A model generated the notes under the pieces. That model saw only the letters and a program-made list of their open reading frames with translations, did no database searches and had not been told where the DNA came from. A DNA stretch of 55,815 bases from an uncultured Clostridia bacterium (GTDB taxonomy: Bacteria > Bacillota > Clostridia > UMGS1810), in NCBI GenBank assembly GCA_934463165.1, contig CAKSJG010000019.1, positions 1-55,815 on the forward strand, given 5' to 3'. The position numbers and the translations under genes were made by a program. This document shows positions 28,701 through 36,805 of the stretch, in pieces; positions within the stretch are counted from its first letter, which is position 1, and every line of letters starts with the position of its first letter.

Positions 28701-29082
28701 ATCCGCGCCATATCTGCTGAGCGTTTGTAAATCCCTTGGCATAAAAATCAAATGTAATAACAGCCAATCCTTTTTTAGCGTCAATACTGCCCCAATACGG
28801 ATTTCCGTAATCATAATATTCATAGCCTTCAACCTTTGGGTCGGTAAGATTGGTTTTATTTTCATTTGCATTGTTTAAGCCAAAATACGGCAAACAATAT
28901 ACAGTGTTTGACGAATCAGTAGGATCTGTCATCAAACGTCCGCGATCAAATACCCTGTTGCTTGTGAAATCATATGTGTTTACGGTTACCGAATCATATG
29001 CAGCACTGATATTCATCGGCATGCATGCAAAAACCGTAAAAATCATACAAACACACATAAGCATTGAAACAATTTTTTTCAT
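25783..29082 (-). CDS. Secreted rhamnogalacturonan acetylesterase-like SGNH esterase (1099 aa)
   Basis: The protein is predicted to remove acetyl groups from a plant polysaccharide such as pectic rhamnogalacturonan (CE12-like). Residues 1-27 form a signal peptide. Two LamG-like regions (about 35-310 and 390-650) are separated and followed by short helical segments, then a small beta domain (about 725-825). The SGNH/GDSL catalytic domain occupies about 828-1099: VGDSICQDYD with nucleophile Ser837, the Gly block in NKARGGWTTE, GLGINDSG with the Asn, and DSTHVNYNGA with Asp1067 and His1070. Fungal and bacterial CE12 enzymes are about 230-270 residues, so three quarters of this chain is accessory. 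It has no SLH domain. The start has TAGGAGAG seven bases upstream. It is a single gene with its own promoter and terminator. Confidence 0.88.
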   Translation of the reverse strand: MKKIVSMLMCVCMIFTVFACMPMNISAAYDSVTVNTYDFTSNRVFDRGRLMTDPTDSSNTVYCLPYFGLNNANENKTNLTDPKVEGYEYYDYGNPYWGSIDAKKGLAVITFDFYAKGFTNAQQIWRGYTDQYFSGSGNTVTKDGITYYQNVTGYSQWNDFGGISESADGNTAYLLDSKKQNTNFQLEKGKWYTVKQVIDLKNLTVGLYAAEKGKTLKPVIFPGYAANANNYADAYHTKITNIGYKKADLYTYTENGVTYTARVGTPTKQIGAFQIYGISQTHTGDTYTPDTFTPSTGSVDYYFDNLKVESTVSVDEAINAASSASEIGDILKYYELNGSVKLNEYAEFKDANSVNNELLNKNFASAAEVQTAYDNAVAKYDISGIKEKYYNDFEDGIGLNSPDNSKIVSDFTAEGSQSFYNHTERKGNKILDLGTEWNEAPMHLFDNEVTDGVIVYESEFLADWYKNDDGKDTEASRYNNANTTSHSQRFTLFDAKSSSSNNSGTRFKHMLTGITRFGSVFGPNEAFGSPYLQRNQWYDIRITVNTSKAAYGNGTMTVDIKKTGDADWTKTSFPQYTVSDSTNQYIHVFDGIGTNSDTSNGNNNGVLPNKIVGFGFIRLSQYVDNIIDNLSLTVYYPLHTMLAKTETKDEVKSLLEKYAAFNSINTDYTNEFDADVDYDKVYSALIGKTFATDADIQTEYNRLCDANLILDDYIVNIENTSSDGKTLYNVKGGETFGTNVSFVNTTSDDEDVILINALYDKDNSLIALNKTEPQKAKGNRAETPLSLSMTVNDSADISYIRQFVLESTDTLKPYCKANTLYCVPSDYKPTLYLVGDSICQDYDPTVPSADTAKTFYPYQGWGYYMEDKLNGVTVVNKARGGWTTEHFVHPENKDGTSVYPDYTWDAFKNQIKPGDYVLVGLGINDSGSGNVSESRYVENLEVMYNDTVNAGATPLYSTPSIDGGKLGSADGWTYSLTNNRAKRGEVCRKYAESKGAVCVPFGKTISETYEAMYQANRANYSSDADARDYVRRFFHIYQADLTAGTFGYAFTDAQIKNHNGNVRNADDSTHVNYNGAEKLAEIMCSLIKESDCSLKNYVK

Positions 29083-29118
29083 ACAACTTCTCTCCTATCA
29101 CATATTTTATTTAATTTG

Positions 29119-29147
29119 ATTATAGCATAACCGTAATTTTGATACAA
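29119..29147 (-). promoter_or_regulatory. Sigma-A promoter of the esterase gene
   Basis: On the minus strand TTGTAT, a 17-bp spacer and TATAAT lie about 37-65 bases upstream of the ATG. The promoter position leaves a leader of about 30 bases. Confidence 0.75.
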
Positions 29148-29350
29148 TGATAAAAGAACTGATATATTTAAGAAAATCAATGAAATTGTACATTGCAACA
29201 TAAGCTTATCATCCGTCGGCATTGCGGTTAGACAAATGTCCTTGTACTACTTATATACCATGTTACTCTTGACGGATATTCGCCCCATAGGCATAATTGC
29301 AAATATACGTTCCTTGCATTTGATTATATAATTGTATACGTGTTGTGCTT
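29148..29350. other. Intergenic DNA with element-B left flank
   Basis: No gene is seen. From about 29,265 to 29,350 the sequence (ATTCGCCCC...CATATACGTTCCTTGCA-like) resembles 430-502 next to element B copy 1, so the mobile unit or its ancestral insertion context extends beyond the 155-bp core. Confidence 0.45.
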
Positions 29351-29505
29351 GCGGAACGGTGTGGGCACCGTTCCCTACGAATAAATTGATAGATATATTT
29401 TCAATTAACAAATTGATTTAAACGAAAAATTGTAATAAGATTCTGTTTTTAATTTTGTTTAAACTTGTAATGACTACGTAGGGAACGGTGCCCACACCGT
29501 TCCGC
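29351..29505 (+). repeat. Element B, copy 3 (155 bp)
   Basis: The best-preserved copy: its 29-bp terminal inverted repeats are identical. It has the same orientation as copy 2. After it, 29,536-29,600 holds a lone element-A terminus (GCGCAAGAAAA) fused to a fragment of element-B interior (ACAATTTGATAGTTATATTTT), a sign of repeated insertion and decay at this site. Confidence 0.85.
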
Positions 29506-29615
29506 CGCATAAAACACACAAAATAATACGATTAAGCGCAAGAAAACGTTCCCCTACAAACAATTTGATAGTTATATTTTAAGTTAACAAACAACAAGTG
29601 TTCAAATATAAAAGC

Positions 29616-29644
29616 GCAGTCCGCGGCAAAATGCCGCGGGCTGC
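29616..29644 (-). terminator. Rho-independent terminator of the second lyase/SLH operon
   Basis: A 12-bp GC-rich stem (GCAGTCCGCGGC with one G-T wobble) lies 13 bases past the stop codon and is followed on the minus strand by TTTTATATTT. Confidence 0.85.
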
Positions 29645-29657
29645 TCATCTCTATTCG

Positions 29658-32600
29658 TCAATCAAGTACCTGATCACCACTGTTTGAAGACGCATATTTG
29701 CTTTTTGCAATATAGAGGCGTTTTAATATTGTTGCCGCTTCCGCTCTTGTGGCCGTTGCCTTGGGAGCGAACTCGGTATAGCTTCTGCCTGTTAAAAATC
29801 TTTGAGTCAGAGCCTGACCGATATACTCGTTATATGCGGGGTTAATATCCGCTTTATCGGCAAACCTGTCGGTTGAATTGGCTTTTACTTCATCTGCCGC
29901 TATGCTTTTGTATGCAAGCATAAGAATTGCTGCGGCTTCCTCACGCGTTATGTCTTTATTGGGGTTTAACGCCCCGTCCGAAATCATAGCATTCGGAATT
30001 ATGCCGTTATCCGACGCCGCCTGAATGATATCTGCATACCAATCGGATGATGAAACATCGGTAAATCCGCCCGTATACGGCTTTTCTTCAAGACCTATGC
30101 AGCGCGCAATCATCGCTGTAAATTCGGCAACCGTCACATTTGCATCGGGATTGAAAGTCGTCTCGGATGTGCCGTTAATGAATTTAAGAAGCCTCATCTG
30201 ATTTATCGACTGCAGCGCCCAATGACCCACCGTATCGGTAAAATCGGAAAGAAGCTGCGGCATATAAACCTCCAGAATGCTGTTCCACTCGTTAACGGTG
30301 TTACCCGAGCCCGCAAACTTAACATATTTTGCTTTTACCGTATTTTTAAACTTGAACGTTTCAAGCTGTTCGGTATTTCCTGCGGCAATGCCGTCAAACT
30401 GCAGATCCCAGTTCTGTCTGTCGGTTGATGTGTAAATCTTAAACTTTGTGGCACGCTGATCACCTTTCCAGAAAGAAAGGAGAATCTGATTCATTTCGTA
30501 TTCACCGTCAAGATCCCATATGATCCACGCTTCGCCGTCTGCCGACCAACGCGTATTAAAGTTTCCGTCATAGGAATTTTCGGGAACGTTTTCAGCCTCG
30601 GGAACATGACTCGCCTCGGCTTTTACAATCGGAATCTTTTTAAAGCTCGTCGGATCAACGTCTATATACACATCGTTAAACGTCACGTAATAATACGATT
30701 TCGTATTGCTCTGTTTATCGGTAACCTTGCAGATAGCAGTATCGCCGAGTTTTGAGCCCTGCGTGATTTCAACGCTTACCTTATCGGAATCGTAATCCGC
30801 CGTGACATTGCCGACAATGCTGTCTACCGAATATACGGAATTGGACTTTGAAAATCCCTCAACGGGTATTCCGTCAACATACAGATTGCTTATCGTATTT
30901 GTTTCTTTAAGATAAGAATCCCAATTTGAAATAGGCACATACTTCGAAGCGTCAGCGTTTTCCTCTTCATCGCTGTATACCGATTTTACCGATACCGAAA
31001 TTGTCGGGTTAACGGCATTTTTCATGTGTATAAACAGTTTATGATATTTCTCGTTTGTATAACCGGGCTTTGAGTTTTCAACCGGGTTCGGTGATGTGGG
31101 AAGAGGAACGGCCTCCATCTGCTCCCATGTTGCTCCTGCCGGAGATGTGATGTCCATTCTTATCTTCTGCCCCGTCACTGCCGTGAGTATCGCTTTCGAG
31201 GGGTTATCCTTGTCTATTGATATCTCCTGCTGTGTTGTAAAGAATGAATAAAGCTCAACGGGGTCTTTTGTTTGTATTTCGTCCTGAACGATAAAATCGT
31301 TACGGTTGTTAATAAGCGCATATCCCCTCTTTACCGACTCAACCTCGTGATATGCGTCGGACATATCAAGAATTGCATACATTGCATTATCCTGAGATTT
31401 GATATCGGTAAATTTGCAATTGGCAAATGCGTACTGATCTTCCTGATCGTCGGGATTAAACACAAGCGTATTGTGCGCTTCGGCTCTCTTGCGGTAATGC
31501 TTCCATCTTCCGCCGCCGATACCCGTAATCCACATTCCGTCAGCTTCATACCATGCCTGACCGAGGTCTGAAAACCACCGTATGCCCTGCATGTCGAGAA
31601 CGAACTGACCGACGTCAAGGTCACCGTGACCGGCAGCATTTGAACCGCCCTTTGCACCGAGCCATGTCGCATTGTTATCATACCACGAAGCTCTTGAATA
31701 AATTACATCAAGCTCATCACTGTTATAGCGATAATCAAGCTTCAGAGAATCGCGGTAATCGTCTCGGATGAGATAATCTCTGTATGTCAGAAATTCTTCC
31801 CAGCCGTCTTCCGCCGTAGCAGTTTTATAGAAATATGTGGCAATTTCGGGTTCGTCATAGCGCTCCGCTATCCAGAACATAACACAGTGCCTTACATTTG
31901 CCACTATGCCGCCGTCGGAAAAGTTAAACGATCCGCCCGGACCTGATGAAGAAAGCGGGAAGTAACCCGTATCTTTAAGCCCCGGCAAATCGGAAAGACC
32001 GTAGTCCGTTCCGAGTGTGTTAAACAGAGCATTATCATATCTGAAAAAAAATCCCGATGCATAGCTCCAGTATGCCGCGCCCTCGGGGAATCCGCCGTCG
32101 GGTGCGTATGCGGCAAGACCTTTCGGAAGCGTTCTTATTGTCTGACAAATCATCTCGGAGCATATGTCCATATAACCCGGTTCATCTATCATGGAGAGAG
32201 CCGCAACGCCAAAGCCGCCCGAGCAGACCTCCTGCCAGTTGTTTGTGTTGGCGGACGCGCCGCCGTTTACACGCCAGAGATTCAAAGCGGTTTCGATTCC
32301 GTTTCTCATCATTCCGTTGCGGATAACGCGTTTTTCATCTTCCGTCCAAAAATCATAGCAAATGTCATATGCCTGTGCAAAAGCATGAGACGCCTCCGAA
32401 GTACAAAGAAGATGACTCGGGTTCCAGTCGGGCCAGCTTTCCATAGTGGCAAGAGCCGACCAGAGACGGTCTCTGTATTTCTGCTCACCCGTCAGCCTGT
32501 ATGCAACCGCAAGCGGCTTTATTGCCTCTCTGTCGGTGCTGACAAGTCTTTTTCCGTCCGGAGTTCCGTATTCGGGATCGGGCACGGTGAGGTATTTATC

Positions 32601-34040
32601 TGCCGTAAGAATAAGATTTTTATATACTTTGGTAAGATACGGATCTCCGTTTTTCCAAAGCTCAATGTTTTTTTCAAGCTCTTCGGGAGTGCAGTCCAGA
32701 CGGGGATGCTGTTTTCTCGGGGTTGTTTTTCTTAGCTGTTCTTCAATATTTTGGGTTATATTCTCTTTCTTTGCAGTCGGGATATAGTCTTTGCCGGAAT
32801 CAAAATCCACCGCCGCGTCGTTTTTTTCGTATGATAAATATATCCTTTTGAAATAGCATTCTGTGTCTTCGGATATTTTATTGTTGCTCCACCCTGTCCA
32901 CCATGCCATGTCGTTTATTTTATCCCAGCCGAGAGGAGTACGCGAAAAGCTGAATGTGCTGTTGCTGCTGCCGTCGGAGCTGAAGCTGTATTTCAGTGTT
33001 TTCCATTCACCCTCCCAGTCAAACGTAAGGTTGGCAAAATAATAATCGGAGCCCTCGGTTTCGTTATTTTCCGACGTTACGCCTATCGTAATACGTGAGC
33101 CTGTGTTTTTTACGTTATATGCTTCAATATTCAGCGTGTTATACTTCGACCAATCGGACGGAACCGAGAATGAACAGTCCTTTGTAAGATTCGGAGCGGC
33201 AAACTTTGCGCTGCCCGTACCGTCGTTTGAATATGCTGTTGAATAAACCATGCCGTTTTTTGCATTGCACGCGGATTCCGTTGAAAAATCATATATAACA
33301 TACGGCTCAATGCCTGAATCTTCCTCTGCGGATGCGGTTCCGTTTAAAAGTGCATCGGAGCTCATTTGTTCGCTGTAGACAATGCTGTCAAAATACAGAG
33401 TTGTACCCGATATAATCTCACTTCCGTCGATACCGCCTCTCAGCTTAATATCGGTTACGGAATTAATCGGGAGCGGCGAACCTGCGGTTTTAAACGAGCT
33501 TTCCTCAACCTTGCCGTCAGCGCCCGTACCGCCGCGCGCTTCAACATACGCGTCGTATTCTTCCCATGTCATGTTATCTGTTCCGGCACCGTTATCACCG
33601 GACGAAGAATTTATATCTTCTTCAATAACTCTGAATGCAAGCTTCCTCCAACCTGTCCAGTTAACGGTAACGGAAGCATAATAATAGTCTTTTTCAGCTG
33701 TTTCGGGGTTATCGGCATTTAGAATAAATCCGAATTTCATATCTGTTTTATTTGCAGAATATATTTTTGCTTCTATATATCCGTTGCCTATATATTTTGC
33801 ATTTGTCACGGGCACGGTAATTTCATCTTTTAAAGAAGTTCCGCCCCATTTTGCGGAAAAGCTTCCGCCGTCCGTATAAAGACTGCTCGTCACAAGACCG
33901 GCATTTTCTATTGCTGATTTTTCATTAAGATTTGAAAGGACAACCGAAGATGAGGCATAGGTCTGCGTGCCGATAAACGGGACGGACGAGATTAGAATTG
34001 CAAGCGCAGCGGCAAAAGCCGATAATCTTTTAAAATGCAT
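29658..34040 (-). CDS. Wall-anchored heparinase II/III-family lyase with F5/8C and SLH domains (1460 aa)
   Basis: This is a predicted polysaccharide lyase held on the cell wall. A signal peptide (to about residue 30) is followed by two beta-sandwich, CBM-like regions (about 35-230 and 245-410). The lyase region starts near 440 (RKQHPRLDCTPEELEKN) and contains NTNNWQEVCSGGFG and AGHGDLDVGQFVLD near 805, with the conserved His. The C-terminal part has a cadherin-like beta domain, an F5/8-type-C domain (about 1133-1263, DGNFNTRWSADGEAW) and three SLH domains (about 1265-1455). The ATG at 34,040 is preferred because GGGAGG is nine bases before it; the ATG two codons earlier overlaps the previous stop as ATGA but is too close to the ribosome site. 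It is the last gene of its operon. It is a paralogue of 9,332-13,585, which has LamG domains and no SLH. Confidence 0.88.
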   Translation of the reverse strand: MHFKRLSAFAAALAILISSVPFIGTQTYASSSVVLSNLNEKSAIENAGLVTSSLYTDGGSFSAKWGGTSLKDEITVPVTNAKYIGNGYIEAKIYSANKTDMKFGFILNADNPETAEKDYYYASVTVNWTGWRKLAFRVIEEDINSSSGDNGAGTDNMTWEEYDAYVEARGGTGADGKVEESSFKTAGSPLPINSVTDIKLRGGIDGSEIISGTTLYFDSIVYSEQMSSDALLNGTASAEEDSGIEPYVIYDFSTESACNAKNGMVYSTAYSNDGTGSAKFAAPNLTKDCSFSVPSDWSKYNTLNIEAYNVKNTGSRITIGVTSENNETEGSDYYFANLTFDWEGEWKTLKYSFSSDGSSNSTFSFSRTPLGWDKINDMAWWTGWSNNKISEDTECYFKRIYLSYEKNDAAVDFDSGKDYIPTAKKENITQNIEEQLRKTTPRKQHPRLDCTPEELEKNIELWKNGDPYLTKVYKNLILTADKYLTVPDPEYGTPDGKRLVSTDREAIKPLAVAYRLTGEQKYRDRLWSALATMESWPDWNPSHLLCTSEASHAFAQAYDICYDFWTEDEKRVIRNGMMRNGIETALNLWRVNGGASANTNNWQEVCSGGFGVAALSMIDEPGYMDICSEMICQTIRTLPKGLAAYAPDGGFPEGAAYWSYASGFFFRYDNALFNTLGTDYGLSDLPGLKDTGYFPLSSSGPGGSFNFSDGGIVANVRHCVMFWIAERYDEPEIATYFYKTATAEDGWEEFLTYRDYLIRDDYRDSLKLDYRYNSDELDVIYSRASWYDNNATWLGAKGGSNAAGHGDLDVGQFVLDMQGIRWFSDLGQAWYEADGMWITGIGGGRWKHYRKRAEAHNTLVFNPDDQEDQYAFANCKFTDIKSQDNAMYAILDMSDAYHEVESVKRGYALINNRNDFIVQDEIQTKDPVELYSFFTTQQEISIDKDNPSKAILTAVTGQKIRMDITSPAGATWEQMEAVPLPTSPNPVENSKPGYTNEKYHKLFIHMKNAVNPTISVSVKSVYSDEEENADASKYVPISNWDSYLKETNTISNLYVDGIPVEGFSKSNSVYSVDSIVGNVTADYDSDKVSVEITQGSKLGDTAICKVTDKQSNTKSYYYVTFNDVYIDVDPTSFKKIPIVKAEASHVPEAENVPENSYDGNFNTRWSADGEAWIIWDLDGEYEMNQILLSFWKGDQRATKFKIYTSTDRQNWDLQFDGIAAGNTEQLETFKFKNTVKAKYVKFAGSGNTVNEWNSILEVYMPQLLSDFTDTVGHWALQSINQMRLLKFINGTSETTFNPDANVTVAEFTAMIARCIGLEEKPYTGGFTDVSSSDWYADIIQAASDNGIIPNAMISDGALNPNKDITREEAAAILMLAYKSIAADEVKANSTDRFADKADINPAYNEYIGQALTQRFLTGRSYTEFAPKATATRAEAATILKRLYIAKSKYASSNSGDQVLD

Positions 34041-34042
34041 AA

Positions 34043-36805
34043 TCATTTACCTCCCTTGTATATAACAATCTCAATCGGCTTGCGGTAATTATCACATACA
34101 AATACATAATCGCCTATTGCCGCATCGGAAACGGAGCCTATCCGTGCAGTATCCTGATCCGAATCATATACATAAATTCTTGCAAATGCCGAGGCGCTGT
34201 GCGGCTCTGCAATATATGACGACATGCTTGTATCGTGAAGATTCAGGAAAAGGTAGCCACCCTTTATATTTTTAACCGTACCGCATGTGTATCTGTACTG
34301 AACTGAATATCTTGTGAATTTGGTATCTTTGTAGCAAATGTCGTGAGCTTCACCGTCATATATAAGAGCCACCTTTTCAACATATCCCGATGAATCCAAT
34401 CCGTATTTTATAATATCGCCTGCGGCAATGCTTATTTTGGATGAATTGATCACGGGTTTTGTACCGTCAATTTCGGTATTTTTAAAATTATCGGCACTGA
34501 TTACGGAATCATCATCGGTATAGAGCGTAACGGTGTTTTTATTCATTATTCCGTCTATTTTTAAAAGATCCTCGCCCTTGTCCGAAAGTGTTCTCGATAC
34601 CGAGGTTACAAGCATATTGTTATCATATGAGTCTTTTATTGATGACGAAGTTCCCGATTTACTCACCCATACAACCGCATCCACAAATTCAAGCTCAGAA
34701 TCCGTTGAATAAGCTTCAAGCTGATTGTCGGTGCCGTTAAAGCTTTTGGTAAAATAAACCGGATCGTCTCTTTTAAGGGTGCTGAGGTCTTTTCTGCCGC
34801 ATTTATCGGCTTCAAACTGCGTATTGCCGAATTCCGGAACATACCATATTCCGCATTCGGAATCAAACAGCATCCACATGCCAGCTGATTTGTTCTCGGG
34901 CGTATAGTTTAGAGGAGAGCCGATATCGGCGCCTGTTTCCATAACATAGTCAAGCTTAAAAAAGCTGTAATTTGACGGAGGATTGTTATATTCATATTCT
35001 GTTTTTATAACATACGGTACAGTGATTGAAGTTATTTTCTTATCGCTGTTTGCCGTATATTGAACAAACAGCCTGCCGTCGGGATTTACCGCTGCACCGT
35101 ACATGGAATCGGTTATTGTTTTAAGAGCATCCGCGACTTTGTCGGATGAGTAGGTTTTCTTTCCCGAAGCAGTCTCAACTTTAACCTTATCGGCAAAATC
35201 CATTGCTGCAACTCCAGTGGGCAAAAGTATCTGTACGCCGTCGGGATTGTTTATTCCGCTTCCGGTGTTTCCGTATTTTAAAATGTAACCCGTGTCCTTT
35301 TCGGATGCAATTTCATAATATATAATTTCATTAAACACATCAAAATATAAAACATATGACGAACCCGGTTTTATATTATTCTCGCACCTTGCAGATGACG
35401 AATAAACGTATTTTGATGAAGCGGTATAAACGTAATCACTGTCTGCCGCGGTTATTTTAACCGTCTTATTCACCGCTGAAACAACAGCCCTCAAAGCTTT
35501 TTTATCACGCGATTCATAAACAGTAATAACACTGCCCGATGTAACCTTTTCGGGCTCCGCGTCCGATCCGTCGGAGCCGACAACGCTAAAGTTATCATAA
35601 TCGTCAAGGCTTATATCGTATGCTCTGTCTTTTTTATCGAATATTTTATTGCCGTAAGAATCGTATGATCCGAAGATAACCGTTCTTCCCTCACTGACGA
35701 TAACAATATCATAATAATTGTCTTTGTTATTATCTATAAGCGTCAGCGTACCGCTTTTCGGAGTCAGTATTTTAATAAAATCAGAAGCGGTCTCTCTGTC
35801 TGCCAAAGACATGTTATATATCGCGTCAAAGTTTTCGGCAAGCTTAAATGTGTATTTTTTATCGCCGTTATCCAAAGTATACATCCTTTTCAGTGCGTCA
35901 AAATCATAATCGTCATCGGCTTTTATAACTATTGAAGAGTTATCTTCTTCTCGTAGTGTAAGAATTTGTTTTTTCCCGTTTACGGTCTTATAATAATACT
36001 TCACGTTTTTGCCGAAGGCTTCCGTTGCTCTTTCGGATTCCGTGTAAAACGTTTTGCCGTCTATTTCAATATGATTTTTCTCCGTAACGCTTCCCGACAG
36101 AGAATAAAGAGGAGTAGCGGTTACGATACCCTCCGATTCCGTTATGTTATGGTATTCGCTGAGGATTGTTTCATCTTTTTTAATCCTGTAACTCGCGCCG
36201 TCGTCGGTGTAGCCGTCTGTTTGAACCATATCCGCAAAGAGAGTGTTATACATAAGAACCATAACATCACCTCTGAGCGCTCCGCTTGCGTTGTTCATGT
36301 TTACACCGTCGGTAAGACCAACCTGAGACGCAACAGCATAATATCCTGCGGGGTAACCGCCTTTTGACAAAGCAACCGGTCCGTAACCGAGCATATTTAC
36401 CGCAACCTTTACCGCCTGGCTGATATATATCGGTGTGTCGGGTGAAAATTCATCTGCCGAAACTCCGCTGAAAAGCCCGAGAGATGCGGCAAAGTTTATT
36501 TCTTTTGCGTATTTGTGAAGCGAGTCAACATCTTTATATTTCGGGCTGAACGATGAGGCTTGCGCATCGTCTTTAAGTCCTAAAATTTCAAGAGATAAGG
36601 CCGCGAACTCGCCGCGCGTCATAACACGGCTTGCGTCATAAACAGTATATTCATCTTTTTCAACAATTCCGAGATCTTCAAGCATGCGTATGGCTTCGTT
36701 ATATTCGGTCGGTTCAAATCCGCCGTTTTCATCCGCAAAGGCTGCCGTACCGATGCACATTAACAAGCTTAATAAAACGGCAATTATTCTATTTATAATT
36801 TTCAT
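34043..36805 (-). CDS. Secreted SLH-domain surface protein (920 aa)
   Basis: This is a surface protein with a signal peptide (1-24, AAFA), then SLH repeats at about 30-200 (VMTRGEFAALSLEILGL and PIYISQAVKVAVNMLGY), then a long acidic beta-rich region without a recognised domain. It shares the ILSEYHNITESEGIVTATP motif (about residue 215) with the 869-aa protein at 980-3,589, so the two are paralogues. It overlaps both neighbours by ATGA junctions, and GGGAGG lies nine bases before its ATG. It may be a wall-bound accessory or binding protein for the lyase; no enzymatic residues are evident. Confidence 0.8.
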   Translation of the reverse strand: MKIINRIIAVLLSLLMCIGTAAFADENGGFEPTEYNEAIRMLEDLGIVEKDEYTVYDASRVMTRGEFAALSLEILGLKDDAQASSFSPKYKDVDSLHKYAKEINFAASLGLFSGVSADEFSPDTPIYISQAVKVAVNMLGYGPVALSKGGYPAGYYAVASQVGLTDGVNMNNASGALRGDVMVLMYNTLFADMVQTDGYTDDGASYRIKKDETILSEYHNITESEGIVTATPLYSLSGSVTEKNHIEIDGKTFYTESERATEAFGKNVKYYYKTVNGKKQILTLREEDNSSIVIKADDDYDFDALKRMYTLDNGDKKYTFKLAENFDAIYNMSLADRETASDFIKILTPKSGTLTLIDNNKDNYYDIVIVSEGRTVIFGSYDSYGNKIFDKKDRAYDISLDDYDNFSVVGSDGSDAEPEKVTSGSVITVYESRDKKALRAVVSAVNKTVKITAADSDYVYTASSKYVYSSSARCENNIKPGSSYVLYFDVFNEIIYYEIASEKDTGYILKYGNTGSGINNPDGVQILLPTGVAAMDFADKVKVETASGKKTYSSDKVADALKTITDSMYGAAVNPDGRLFVQYTANSDKKITSITVPYVIKTEYEYNNPPSNYSFFKLDYVMETGADIGSPLNYTPENKSAGMWMLFDSECGIWYVPEFGNTQFEADKCGRKDLSTLKRDDPVYFTKSFNGTDNQLEAYSTDSELEFVDAVVWVSKSGTSSSIKDSYDNNMLVTSVSRTLSDKGEDLLKIDGIMNKNTVTLYTDDDSVISADNFKNTEIDGTKPVINSSKISIAAGDIIKYGLDSSGYVEKVALIYDGEAHDICYKDTKFTRYSVQYRYTCGTVKNIKGGYLFLNLHDTSMSSYIAEPHSASAFARIYVYDSDQDTARIGSVSDAAIGDYVFVCDNYRKPIEIVIYKGGK

